Shown: positions 1-9,256 of the stretch, piece after piece | Layout: every line of letters starts with the position of its first letter | How positions within the stretch are numbered: the stretch's first letter is position 1 | The notes under the pieces: generated by a model | Seen by the model: the letters and a program-made list of their open reading frames with translations, nothing else | Databases searched by the model: none | Told to the model about the DNA's origin: nothing | Origin: Pseudophaeobacter sp. | GTDB lineage: Bacteria; Pseudomonadota; Alphaproteobacteria; Rhodobacterales; Rhodobacteraceae | Reading direction: 5' to 3' | Length of the DNA: 64,000 bases | NCBI GenBank assembly: GCA_027019165.1 | Contig: JALUXC010000016.1 | Location: 1 to 64,000 of the forward strand | Translations under genes and position numbers: made by a program

Positions 1-14
1 TGGCCTGACGGCCA

Positions 15-1955
15 ATGCGCCTTGGACCGGGCTTGCTATATGAGGGCCGCACGCTCCAAGGCGCTCGCCCCAAACTGGCCGACTTTTGCTCCGCCACAAT
101 GGCCGAATTTTACTCCGCCGTTGACACCTACGCCAAACTGGGCATTGCAGAGGATGCAAGCAGCTTTCTTTTTCCGCTCAACACTATGACGCCAAATCCC
201 AGTTTTTGGAAAAACACCGCGTTTGAGTGCACCAAGCTGATCGGCCTTGCCCCCTCCAACTTTGAGCCAGCGGGACAGGATATGTCAGACGCGGTGCTCA
301 GGGGTATGGTGTTTGATGGTTTCAGTTTCTACGACGCCGATAGCAAGGCTGGCTCCATCCTGAATGGGGCAGACCTGAGCGGAACCAGCCTGCGTTCCGC
401 CGATCTGAGCCTCGTGAAGATGGATGGTGTCACCATGGTCGGCACCGACGCGAGCGGTGCCAACCTTACCGAAGCTTCGTTTTATTCCCAGGCCGCTTCG
501 AACCTCAAACTGGCAAAGTTCAACAACGCAAATCTGAACAATACTGTGTTCGATCACAGCACCCTGCAAACCGCACAGTTCCACAACTCGATTGGCACCA
601 ACACGTCTTTCAAGAACGCCAATTTCCAGCCTGATGCCAACAACAAAGGCGCTTCGATCATTGGGGCAAGCTTCATCAAGGCTGATTTCGAAAGTGCTGC
701 GTTGAACAACGTCAGCTTTACCAACAACACCAATTTAAGCGGCGCCAGTTTTCGCAATACTACGCTGAGCGGGACCAGCTTTTCCTTTGCGGATCTGACC
801 TCTGCCGTGTTCGATGGCGCGACTTTGCAGGACGTGGATTTCACCAGTGCAGCGCTGAACACTGCTTCCTTTGCCTCGACGAATCTGACCGCGGCAAAAA
901 CAGGCGAGGGCGTGAATTTCCTGTGCACACAGCTCGGCGGTGCCACCTTCAACAGCGCGGTTTTGTCCAAAGCCAATTTTCAGGCCGCTGTGATGCCGCC
1001 CGACAGTCAGTGCTGCGCCCAGGCCGATCAGACGTTCTTCTGTGGCTATGACAAGGATGGCATCGCCTATGGCCATACTGTGTTGCCTACGGTGCCCGCC
1101 GGTGCCTCCGTTACCTGCCCGAATGGCGATACGCTGTCATGCAAAGGATCCGATTGGCTGGTTCCAAACTGGACGTCGAACCTGTGCAATCCCAATGGAC
1201 GTTCAGAGGTGCTGTGGACCAAGCCGACATGCGGTCAGCAGCCTGCGACGGTGACAATTCCGGATGCGAACCTCAAGAAGTGCCTGCAGGACACGATCTA
1301 CAACGGAGCCAACAGGTCCATCACGGTTGCCGCGGCCAAGGCGTTGCAAAATCTCAGCTGCGGGGAACGGCAGATCAGCGATCTCTCGGGCCTTGAAAAG
1401 AAGAATTTTCCAAACCTCGTGACGCTGGATCTGACCGGCAACAACCTGACTGGCGCGGGGGATTTCACGGCGTTTTCTGATCAGCTCGAAGAGATCAAGC
1501 TCAGCTACAATGGCTACACCAGTCTGGTTTTCTCGAACACGCAAACCGATCTCAACTATCTGGCTGCGTCAAACAATCAGCTTACGGCAGTCACTGTCTC
1601 TCCCAACAGCTATCTCACCTATCTGGATCTGTCCCATAACCAGCTGGAAGGCACGGTCGACTTCTTTGCGACACGGGAAAACAACCTGTCTTTCCTCGAT
1701 CTGTCGTTCAACAGCATCACCAGCGTCGGTGAGGTGGACCGTCTGACGGATGCCAATACCGTCTATTTGCAGTCCAACCGGCTCACAACGATCGGGTCTG
1801 TTTCGTCACTCTGGAAAAATGGAAGCGGCAGTCTTTTTTACCTGAAGCTCAATGAAAATGCGTGTTTCCAATGCGGCACGCTTGGCGTGGAAAAGAGTGT
1901 CTCAGATCAATTTGGCTGCTCATGTGATCCAAACACATGCGGAAGTTGCAATTAA
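15..1955 (+). CDS. Pentapeptide-repeat and leucine-rich-repeat protein, function unknown
   Basis: A 646-residue protein. Residues about 115-330 are pentapeptide repeats of the A(D/N)LxX type (for example GADLSGTSLRSADLS), which normally fold as a quadrilateral beta helix. A cysteine-containing linker follows. Residues about 415-615 form an internalin-like leucine-rich-repeat domain with the usual cap (IPDANLKKCLQ) and repeats such as LDLTGNNLTG and LDLSHNQLEG. The C-terminal 30 residues are rich in Cys. No signal peptide or Shine-Dalgarno site is visible at the first ATG, and a stop lies at 6-8. Short pentapeptide-like translation exists in another frame just upstream, so the real N-terminus may be missing or shifted. 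It is followed 34 bases later by the next repeat-protein gene, suggesting one transcript. No enzyme motif is visible; a binding or surface role is only inferred. Confidence 0.75.
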   Translation: MRLGPGLLYEGRTLQGARPKLADFCSATMAEFYSAVDTYAKLGIAEDASSFLFPLNTMTPNPSFWKNTAFECTKLIGLAPSNFEPAGQDMSDAVLRGMVFDGFSFYDADSKAGSILNGADLSGTSLRSADLSLVKMDGVTMVGTDASGANLTEASFYSQAASNLKLAKFNNANLNNTVFDHSTLQTAQFHNSIGTNTSFKNANFQPDANNKGASIIGASFIKADFESAALNNVSFTNNTNLSGASFRNTTLSGTSFSFADLTSAVFDGATLQDVDFTSAALNTASFASTNLTAAKTGEGVNFLCTQLGGATFNSAVLSKANFQAAVMPPDSQCCAQADQTFFCGYDKDGIAYGHTVLPTVPAGASVTCPNGDTLSCKGSDWLVPNWTSNLCNPNGRSEVLWTKPTCGQQPATVTIPDANLKKCLQDTIYNGANRSITVAAAKALQNLSCGERQISDLSGLEKKNFPNLVTLDLTGNNLTGAGDFTAFSDQLEEIKLSYNGYTSLVFSNTQTDLNYLAASNNQLTAVTVSPNSYLTYLDLSHNQLEGTVDFFATRENNLSFLDLSFNSITSVGEVDRLTDANTVYLQSNRLTTIGSVSSLWKNGSGSLFYLKLNENACFQCGTLGVEKSVSDQFGCSCDPNTCGSCN

Positions 1956-1989
1956 ACATTTCTGATATTTCAAAGTGAGGAAAAACTCG

Positions 1990-4092
1990 ATGAGTCGTCT
2001 TTGTTTCAGTCCGATGAAAACGGCGGGCAATCTGCTCGTCAGTGTGGCGGTTTTTGCGGTGGGATCGACCGCTTGGGCCCAGAGCGATTATTCTGGTCAG
2101 ACCCTCACCGATGTCAATTTTCTGGGGCAGGATCTGAGCGGTGCCGATTTTACCGGGGCCACATTGGCGGGTGTGGTCTTTGATCAGGCCAACCTGACCG
2201 GGGCGATCTTTGACAGGAGCACAATCAGCGCCAGCGATCTGGGGGCAACCAGCTTTGATCTCGCCAATCTCACAGACGCCAGTTTCAAGGACGTGGATCT
2301 CACCACCGTCGTGTCGTTTCAATACGCCATCCTAACGGGCACGACTTTTTCCGGGATTGACAAGTCAAAGGCGGAGTTCGGACCGACCCTCGACTACGAT
2401 GCCTCCATGTCGGGGCCGATCTTTAGCGACATGCGAATGGATTGCGAGTTTCCCTGGCTGTTCAGCTACCTGGACCTGAGAAACGCAGAGGTGCCCGACT
2501 GCGCCAATTTGGGGACTGAGGTTGCTCCGTCAGACCTGCAGGGCTTGTCATCATTGGAGCCTGAGGCGACCATGACCCCCAGTGGTGAGCAAGCCGCAGG
2601 GTCGGACAATTCGGCTTTTGTCTCGCCACTGGCGCGGGCGCGTCTCGCGGATGGCCGGAAGGGAGCCGCGTCGGCGGCCGACAGTTCGATCTATGTGTCA
2701 CCGCAAGGCACTGACAGTGCAACATGCGGCTCGACCTATGCCAACGCGTGTCTGACGGTTGTCCAGGGGATATCCAGATGTGCGACCGCCGGTGGGTCTT
2801 GTGATGTCTTGATTGACTATGGAAAATACACACTTGGTACGACCCTGTCCTTGTCCAACACAGTGAACCTTGTTGGAGGGTATGTTCAGGGCCAGCCTTC
2901 GTCCTCATACCAATCGACGATCGTAGCGCCGACAGGTGGCGCTCCGGCTATCGCGGGGGGAGCGGGGATCACATCAAACCTTTCGAATCTGATCGTGATC
3001 GGCACGCCATCGACCAGCGCCAATGACGCGTCGGTTACCATGCAGTTTATCGGCATGAGCGGTCTGACAATGGAAAACGTCAATGTTCAGGCAGGCACGG
3101 GCACCGATGCGGCGAACCAGTCGGGTGCGGCGCCTGGAACGGATGGCGCAGCCGGGTCTGGCGCAACGGCCGGAGCCAACAAATGCACAGCCTCTAACGC
3201 AGCCGGAGGGGCCGGGGCGCCAGGCTATGCGCTCAATACAAGCTGCAGCGGCAACTGGGCCTCGGGATGCAGCTATCATTGCTCGCAAAATGGGCCGGGC
3301 AACTGGGGATCCAGCGGCGCCTATGGTCAAGCTGGCGGCGGTGCCCCTCAGGGGAACAGCAAGAAGGCCTGCTATTTTGGTGGCTCGCATGGGACAGCAG
3401 CCGGTGGCGGCGATGGCGGAACGGGGGCCAGCGCCACGCAGCAGGCCGCGGCTTCGAGCAACCGGGTGGGGACGTTTGACATCACAACGGGGGCATGGAC
3501 GCCGTCGCCCAGTGCAGGTGGACAACGTGGCAATGATGGTGGCGGCGGCGGCGGCGGCGAAGCGTCCAGCCCCAACATCTCGGAGCATTGTAAGTTCCTG
3601 AGTTCCTGCGGCGTTGGCAGCGGGCGCGGCGGTATCGGCGGCGGTGGCGGCTCGGGAGGTTGCGGCGCGGAAGGTGGCGCAGGTGGCCTGATGGGCGGTG
3701 GCACCTTTGCGATCGTGCTCATCAATACGGATATGGCAGTCACCTCCAAGCTGAAGGTGACCGGAGCGCAGGGTGGAAAGGGCGGCAATGGCGGCGCTGG
3801 GGCCAAAGGCGGTACTGGCGGTGTTGGAGGTACGGGTGCAAGCGGAGGAGCCAATGGCGGCCCGGGTGGAAAGGGTGGCTCCGGCGGTGCATCAGGTGGC
3901 GGCGCAGGCGGAAATGGTGGCCCATCGGTTGGTATCGTTCTGGTCGGCACGTCCAAATACACCCAGGCGCCGACCTCGATCTACCCCGGCGCCTCGGGCA
4001 CTGCGGGGACGGCTGGCACCGGTTATGGCACTGCCCCAACGGGCGCTCCGGGTCAAAGCGGGCTGGCCCAGGCAACCTATCAGGCAAACTGA
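1990..4092 (+). CDS. Exported pentapeptide-repeat / glycine-rich repeat protein
   Basis: About 700 residues. I chose the ATG at 1990 because GTGAGGA lies 8 bases upstream; a GTG at 1975 is the alternative. A clear Sec signal peptide ends at residue 30 (VFAVGSTAWA, then Q). Residues about 32-125 are pentapeptide repeats (LSGADFTGATLAG). Residues about 230-365 begin with SIYVSPQGTDSATCGSTYANAC, the opening often seen in right-handed beta-helix surface proteins. From about 370 onward the protein is extremely Gly-rich, including a GGxGGxGG tract at about 594-647, interrupted by Cys-containing stretches. It is probably a periplasmic or cell-surface structural or adhesive protein. It lies between two other large proteins of unknown role. 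No catalytic motif is recognised. Confidence 0.8.
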   Translation: MSRLCFSPMKTAGNLLVSVAVFAVGSTAWAQSDYSGQTLTDVNFLGQDLSGADFTGATLAGVVFDQANLTGAIFDRSTISASDLGATSFDLANLTDASFKDVDLTTVVSFQYAILTGTTFSGIDKSKAEFGPTLDYDASMSGPIFSDMRMDCEFPWLFSYLDLRNAEVPDCANLGTEVAPSDLQGLSSLEPEATMTPSGEQAAGSDNSAFVSPLARARLADGRKGAASAADSSIYVSPQGTDSATCGSTYANACLTVVQGISRCATAGGSCDVLIDYGKYTLGTTLSLSNTVNLVGGYVQGQPSSSYQSTIVAPTGGAPAIAGGAGITSNLSNLIVIGTPSTSANDASVTMQFIGMSGLTMENVNVQAGTGTDAANQSGAAPGTDGAAGSGATAGANKCTASNAAGGAGAPGYALNTSCSGNWASGCSYHCSQNGPGNWGSSGAYGQAGGGAPQGNSKKACYFGGSHGTAAGGGDGGTGASATQQAAASSNRVGTFDITTGAWTPSPSAGGQRGNDGGGGGGGEASSPNISEHCKFLSSCGVGSGRGGIGGGGGSGGCGAEGGAGGLMGGGTFAIVLINTDMAVTSKLKVTGAQGGKGGNGGAGAKGGTGGVGGTGASGGANGGPGGKGGSGGASGGGAGGNGGPSVGIVLVGTSKYTQAPTSIYPGASGTAGTAGTGYGTAPTGAPGQSGLAQATYQAN
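3618..3932 (+). repeat. Glycine-rich GGxGGxGG coding tract
   Basis: A low-complexity coding stretch of GGC/GGT/GGA codons with Ala, Ser, Asn and Lys between them, inside the exported protein at 1990-4092. The opposite strand reads as proline-rich open frames, which are shadows of this composition. Confidence 0.85.
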
Positions 4093-4168
4093 GATCTTCT
4101 CGTCCCCGGAGCCGATCGGCACTGGGGTCGAATGGCATTTTTTGCGACCAATTTTGCGGAGACGGCAC

Positions 4169-7100
4169 ATGTCCACCACTGATCATCAACACCATGTCAT
4201 CCATGCAGACCTGTCCCAAGCCCATGACGGCGAAGAACACTGGCTGCATGCCGCAGGCCGAAGATATGAGCTTGTGCCGCATGATGAGACGAGCCGGGCA
4301 GCGGCGAGAAAGACTGCCCCGCATCTAGATGCCGTGCCGGATCACGAACTGACACATTTCACGCCCGAGCCGGTGATGCTGCCGCGCAGTCAGGTGGTGC
4401 GGGTTCATATCAAACACTCATTGAATACATTCGACGTGGCCGATGACGCACGGCATGGCTCAACCCATTCAGGCATCGTGCAGCCGCCCGCTGGCGGCGA
4501 TCCTGCGGCGCCAATTCATCACCACATCAATTGGACCTCTACTGCCGCTGCTTTGATCTTCCATCATCCGGACTTGATAACTCATGATCCCGAGGTGGCG
4601 GCCATTGTCATGAACTTCATGACTGATCAGCAGAACTCCAAGAAGATCGTAGGTATGGTGGGCGAACTGGCCACCGCCATGGCACAAGCCGGACCGCCAA
4701 CCCCCGAAGGGGTAACGCCAGAGGGCTGGGCGGTGCTGAAACCGATGAAGGTGACAACCTCCAACGGGACCTCCACGCACTATCAGCAGGTTCCGACCGC
4801 GCCCATCATCGACGCGGCTGGGGATGTGATGACGGCCATGATGATTGCCACAAAGAACGACCCCGCACTGAAAGGGAAGAAGTGGCAGCAACAGACCGGC
4901 GACAGCGTTCAAAGCAGCTTGGGCGGGGATGGCGTCAACCTCAGCAAAGCGAGGCCAGGGGGGACGCATGAGTTGATGACGCTGCGTGCAGGCGGATCAG
5001 GTGACAATTGGACTGCTGCCCTGACTGTGAGCGGAGAACAATATGGGTTGAAAACCAGCCTTTCGGTCAAAGATGCAGGTACGCGCACCATCAACGTCAA
5101 GATGGACAACACCTATATCCGCTATCTGGGCGCCTATATCGCCTTTTACGATGCCGATGATAACCTGATTGATCTGAGCGGATGGGACTATGACTGCGGG
5201 ATCCCCGGGATCAGCGCGTTCGAAAACAAAAACTATCGCTGCCTGGGGCTGATTTCTCCGGTCAACAATTTCATGGCGATCCCGATCACCGCCAATCCGG
5301 GCCAGCTGAACTATGGTGATGGGGTCGATATTACATTCCCCTCGGCCAAAGCTACCTCTGCCAAGGTCTTTGGCGTGGGTCTTGGAACCGGTGATATTCC
5401 CTATGGCACGGCGATCGTTCCGGGGGGCGTGATGACCGGCCTTGTGAACCTTGCAATTCCGGCCTTTCTGATGGGGTTTGCCGTGGCGGCCCAAAGCTAT
5501 ATGCCGCTATACAAGATCATGCAGGACAAAAAGGTCATTGCGGCGGCGGTTACAGCAGGCGCGGCCTTCTTTGGAACCCAGTTCGGCACTTCGGCAGCCC
5601 ATCACAAAATGAATTGGAATGCCCTGACATCGCTTTGTTCCATCCTTTTTGATCAGGGCCTCACAAAGGCGCTGGCCTGGTGCGAGGCTACAATCGTAGA
5701 GGGGGAGATCGAGGATGAGATTCCGTTCTCAGGTTGGATTGTCGTGGCGCTCAATATTGCCACGGGTGCTGCGCAGCTGGCCGAAACAATTGTTGAAGTC
5801 GCCACCTCACCCTGGTTCATCACCAATACGGTGACCGAGCAGATCACCTCGACCATCACGGTTCATCCTGACCCGCGCCACCAAGCCTGGCCTCAGGGAC
5901 AGGCGGGCACCAAAAGCCGCTGCGAAGTCAAGATGATCTTCAAAAACCAGGGGCGCCCGACGGTATCGCAAACCTTCGACATCCCAGCCAATTTCACGGA
6001 TCCGCAGATCCAGTTTGCCTTTGATGGCAACACGCTTGGTGGTGAGGTCAAGATCGAGGCAGATTTTTACATCGACAATTGGCCGGCTGGAAAAGCCCAA
6101 TCTGGCTGGCTGGAGAACGAAGAAGACATAACGGCAGAGATGACGCTCTACCTCGTGCAGTTGCCTATCCCGATTACGGCCAGCTCAATCTTCAAGCACA
6201 GTGCTATTCTAACCTTTGAAAACGGTGCTTACAGTTGGAACGACACCGCCACCGCGCCCACCGCCACGCTGGCAAACCTGTCGACCTCTTCGAACGCAAA
6301 CGAGATTTCTGAATGCGTGGCTCTGGCCCTGTCGCAGCGCTTTGCGGTCCTCGGGCAATCCTTCAAGGCAGCGGGCACTGGTCTGGCTCCGGCCACAGGG
6401 GGCGGGTTTGATACTCAGCTTTTTGCATTCCAAAGTCAGAACATCCCCGGGCGCCCCATGTCTGATGTAAAGTGGATGACAGCGGGTTTCACCTATCAGT
6501 CCGAGTTGATCTACGATCCATTCCCGCCCAAATTTCTGATGAAAGACGGCCAGTGGGTGCTGAAGAACGACCGGCCAGTCCCCGACCCCACCGATGTGGA
6601 TCTTGGCTGCTACTATGTTGATCCACGGCTTCAGGACACCTCTTTGGATCAGGGCGGCGGGTTTCACCTGCGCAAGGTGGACGTGACCGGCACCGGCGAC
6701 TTCAACCCCGGGACGTTGCCTGATCCGAGTTTGTTGTCTCATGGCCGCTTTCCATATTTCCCTGATCACACAGCGATGCATCCTTCCGGGCATCTCATTG
6801 CGGTAAATCAAAAAGCAGCCAAGGTGATGATCCTGAACATTGATCAGGCGGGCAAGCCTGACGCAGACATCCCCGTCGCCAACAGCAATGCAGGAAAGGC
6901 CCTGATCGACGACAGGGAAGGTTTGCTCTTTCGCCCCGTGGCGCTGGGCTGTTCTTATGATGGAACGCTCTTGATCCTCGATCAAATATTCAGTCAGGAA
7001 ACCTCTGCAAGCCGCGTGCAGGCCTTTGATTTGTTGGGACGCCCAGTCCCATGCTTCCTTGATGACAAAGGAGCCGCGACGTCTATTTTGCCAATTCCGA

Positions 7101-7453
7101 ACGACGGAGAGATCTATCTGGATATGTGCGTGGTGGGGAACAAATCCATGACCTACATTTTCATCCTCTACTATACCGGCACCGGCAAGTCGCCTTCGGA
7201 CTACAATGTGGCCATCTATGGTTTTGGGGAAAAGGCAAAGAGCTCAGAGATGACTCCTATCGTGACAACCAACAGCGTCCCCGCCGCCCGCATTGCGGTG
7301 GATATGTGGCACACGCTTTACACCCTGAACTATCAGATGGTGGCAAACACGGCAGGGAAACCTTCTGGACCGGCTACGCCTCATACCGGACCTGACGGGC
7401 GCACGGTCTTGTCCGTCAGCGAATGGCTCCTGCCTGTGCCAGGTCAGGGCTGA
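4169..7453 (+). CDS. Large hypothetical protein with His-rich N-terminus
   Basis: About 1094 residues. The frame stays open further upstream, but the region before 4169 overlaps the preceding gene in a GC-biased frame. The ATG at 4169, with GGAGAC eight bases before it, gives a sensible N-terminus (MSTTDHQHHVIHADLS). I recognise no family. Visible features are a His/Asp-rich first 60 residues and a long Ala/Gly-rich hydrophobic stretch at about 419-477 that may contain one or two membrane segments. The C-terminal third (about 830-1090) has beta-rich phrases such as AMHPSGHLIAVNQ and LGCSYDGTLLILDQ that resemble propeller blades. There is no signal peptide. It starts 76 bases after the exported repeat protein and probably belongs to the same accessory unit. 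Confidence 0.75.
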   Translation: MSTTDHQHHVIHADLSQAHDGEEHWLHAAGRRYELVPHDETSRAAARKTAPHLDAVPDHELTHFTPEPVMLPRSQVVRVHIKHSLNTFDVADDARHGSTHSGIVQPPAGGDPAAPIHHHINWTSTAAALIFHHPDLITHDPEVAAIVMNFMTDQQNSKKIVGMVGELATAMAQAGPPTPEGVTPEGWAVLKPMKVTTSNGTSTHYQQVPTAPIIDAAGDVMTAMMIATKNDPALKGKKWQQQTGDSVQSSLGGDGVNLSKARPGGTHELMTLRAGGSGDNWTAALTVSGEQYGLKTSLSVKDAGTRTINVKMDNTYIRYLGAYIAFYDADDNLIDLSGWDYDCGIPGISAFENKNYRCLGLISPVNNFMAIPITANPGQLNYGDGVDITFPSAKATSAKVFGVGLGTGDIPYGTAIVPGGVMTGLVNLAIPAFLMGFAVAAQSYMPLYKIMQDKKVIAAAVTAGAAFFGTQFGTSAAHHKMNWNALTSLCSILFDQGLTKALAWCEATIVEGEIEDEIPFSGWIVVALNIATGAAQLAETIVEVATSPWFITNTVTEQITSTITVHPDPRHQAWPQGQAGTKSRCEVKMIFKNQGRPTVSQTFDIPANFTDPQIQFAFDGNTLGGEVKIEADFYIDNWPAGKAQSGWLENEEDITAEMTLYLVQLPIPITASSIFKHSAILTFENGAYSWNDTATAPTATLANLSTSSNANEISECVALALSQRFAVLGQSFKAAGTGLAPATGGGFDTQLFAFQSQNIPGRPMSDVKWMTAGFTYQSELIYDPFPPKFLMKDGQWVLKNDRPVPDPTDVDLGCYYVDPRLQDTSLDQGGGFHLRKVDVTGTGDFNPGTLPDPSLLSHGRFPYFPDHTAMHPSGHLIAVNQKAAKVMILNIDQAGKPDADIPVANSNAGKALIDDREGLLFRPVALGCSYDGTLLILDQIFSQETSASRVQAFDLLGRPVPCFLDDKGAATSILPIPNDGEIYLDMCVVGNKSMTYIFILYYTGTGKSPSDYNVAIYGFGEKAKSSEMTPIVTTNSVPAARIAVDMWHTLYTLNYQMVANTAGKPSGPATPHTGPDGRTVLSVSEWLLPVPGQG

Positions 7454-7535
7454 CAAGGCAAGAGATGGGCGCCAGGTCTTGCAAGACTTGCCGCCGTTTG
7501 CGTTGTTGATCTGCCTTGCCTCGGGAGCACAAGTG

Positions 7536-8333
7536 TCAGCCGAACCTGAAGCTTGAGGCTGTTACCCCGCCGAAAATGTCTGTCTGGTGGTATACAAGGG
7601 TGGACGTCTCCTCTTCGGCGGCGCCGAGCGCGGCAAAAAGGGGAACCAGATGGTCTTCCTGCGCGTGACAGGCGCGGGCGCACGGGGCGCTCTCCCAGTT
7701 GATCAGAGCCTGCGTGCGCTCTGCGGCGGGCAAAGTCATGGTTTGGTTCAGCCAGGCATCAAAGGCTTCGGAGGGCGCTTTGGCGCGCGGACCGAAATCC
7801 GCAAGGTTGTGATAGCTGAGACCGGAACCCACGATAAGAACGCCTTCATCACGCAAGGGCGCAAGGGCGCGGCCCAGAGCGAAATGCTCTGCCGGGCTGT
7901 AGCCATGGCGCATGGAGATCTGAAAGAGCGGCACGTCCGCATCCGGGTACATCAGGGCCATGGGAACAAAGGTGCCGTGGTCATAGCCCTGGTTTGCGTC
8001 GGTTGCCACCGGTAGCCCTGCGCCCGCGATCAACTCAACTGCGCGCTGTGCCACGTCAGGGGCGCCGGGGGCGGGATACTGGATTTCATAGGTTTCAGGC
8101 GGGAAGTTGTAATAGTCATAGACCATCGGCGGGCGAGGGGAGGTCATGACGGTAAAGCTCTCAGCCTCCCAATGGCCCGAGATCATCAGCACTGCCTTGG
8201 GCCGCTGCCCGATTTCGGCAGGCATGCGCGCGAAAGACTCGGCAAGAGGCGCAAGCGCGGCATTCATTTTGGGGATCCACGGCCATGGACCGCCGCCATG
8301 GGAAATGAAGTAGCTGGGCAATCTTGATGTCAT
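7536..8333 (-). CDS. LigB-family extradiol dioxygenase (DODA-type)
   Basis: A 265-residue protein of the class III extradiol ring-cleaving dioxygenase family, like bacterial and plant 4,5-DOPA dioxygenases, which are about this size. Expected non-haem iron ligands are visible: His in FISHGGGPWPW (near residue 12), ISGHWEA (near 53), the conserved DHGTFVP (near 117) and the late VYHQTD. An AGGAGG Shine-Dalgarno site lies 6 bases before the ATG. It probably cleaves a catechol-type substrate in the cytoplasm; the substrate cannot be read from sequence. It converges with the accessory cluster and its neighbours do not form a catabolic operon. Confidence 0.85.
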   Translation of the reverse strand: MTSRLPSYFISHGGGPWPWIPKMNAALAPLAESFARMPAEIGQRPKAVLMISGHWEAESFTVMTSPRPPMVYDYYNFPPETYEIQYPAPGAPDVAQRAVELIAGAGLPVATDANQGYDHGTFVPMALMYPDADVPLFQISMRHGYSPAEHFALGRALAPLRDEGVLIVGSGLSYHNLADFGPRAKAPSEAFDAWLNQTMTLPAAERTQALINWESAPCARACHAQEDHLVPLFAALGAAEEETSTLVYHQTDIFGGVTASSFRFG

Positions 8334-8486
8334 AGTGGCCTCCTAACAGCACGTATCGCAGGCTGCCGGGCAAGGGGCTGGGCTGCCTGCCTTGATACTA
8401 GCCACGCCGTGCGTCTGGTTTTAGACGCAGGAGAGAACAGGAGTTGTGCGCCGATTCGTGACTGGCCCGTGCAAGGATCGGGATGA

Positions 8487-8801
8487 TCACGACTTGTCGG
8501 TGACGTTTTCCTTGAACGCGACCTCGAACTCGGCCTGCTTTTCCGGGCTGGCTTCGGTCTGGTAGTTGGATTTCCACTCATCCATGGTCATGCCGTAGAA
8601 GATTTCTCGGGCCTTGGTCTTGTCCATCTCGATGCCGCGTTCGTTGGCGGCTTCCTGATACCAGCGGCTGAGACAGTTGCGGCAAAAGCCCGCCATGTTC
8701 ATCAGGTCGATGTTCTGCACGTCGGTGCGATCTTCCATCAGGTGCTTCTGCAGGCGGCGGAACGCTGCGGCCTGAAGCTCGATTTCTGTCTTTTGATCCA
8801 T
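8487..8801 (-). CDS. DUF1244 family protein
   Basis: 104 residues starting MDQKTEIELQAAAFRRLQKHLMED, with GGAGG upstream. It matches the small DUF1244 family of proteobacteria: the N-terminal helix, the conserved MNMAGFCRNCLSRWY segment with two Cys, and YGMTMDEWKSNYQ. No biochemical role is established. The frame is open further upstream, but the added residues lack family similarity. Confidence 0.85.
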   Translation of the reverse strand: MDQKTEIELQAAAFRRLQKHLMEDRTDVQNIDLMNMAGFCRNCLSRWYQEAANERGIEMDKTKAREIFYGMTMDEWKSNYQTEASPEKQAEFEVAFKENVTDKS

Positions 8802-8897
8802 GTGGTTTCCTCCCAGTATGCAGGCATGTTTGATGGCTGCGATCTGGCCGCCCCGCCTATCAGCGCATGGCTTGGCAGGCAATGCCGCAGCAGGTGT

Positions 8898-9137
8898 TCA
8901 GATCAGTCTGAGTGCAAGGTAGGGCATCAGGCAGAATATGAAAATCAGGATCTTGTAGGTCGCGAGATATGAGAAATAGGCTGCCTTGACCGTCTCGATG
9001 TCGAGGCCGAATAGACTGGCATGAAGGGCAGCAAATCGGTCCCGAAAGCTGATAAGCATCAGGGACGTGATCACCAGGAAGGCTAGGTTGAGCGCGGTGA
9101 GCCAGCCAAAAAAAGCAACAAGTGTATCGAGAGGCAT
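8898..9137 (-). CDS. Small two-helix membrane protein (DUF6868-like)
   Basis: 79 residues starting MPLDTLVAFFGWLTALNLAF, with two hydrophobic segments (about 8-28 and 52-75) joined by a soluble loop. An AAGGA site fits the second of two adjacent ATGs (9137) better than the first (9140). Similar small inner-membrane proteins occur widely in marine proteobacteria. The function is unknown. Confidence 0.7.
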   Translation of the reverse strand: MPLDTLVAFFGWLTALNLAFLVITSLMLISFRDRFAALHASLFGLDIETVKAAYFSYLATYKILIFIFCLMPYLALRLI

Positions 9138-9256
9138 CATGTATCCTTTTCGGGTGCCAAGGGGTGCTGGGCTGCGCCTGCCGTTCACTCTGCGTCTTGC
9201 AGCCGTGCGAGGCAAGTTTGCAGTGCGGCTGCTCAGAATCTGAAAGGCTCTGCTTT

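Noticed and set aside
360-1000. Possible DNA repeat array or CRISPR in the first gene
   Set aside because: The periodicity is of pentapeptides in the protein; DNA units are degenerate and lack spacers.
3372-3962. Proline-rich open frame on the minus strand
   Set aside because: It is the reverse reading of the glycine-rich coding tract; its composition mirrors Gly codons and it has no start signal.
3773-4168. 132-residue upstream extension of the large hypothetical protein
   Set aside because: It overlaps the Gly-rich gene out of frame and is Arg/Ala-biased, whereas the ATG at 4169 has its own ribosome site.
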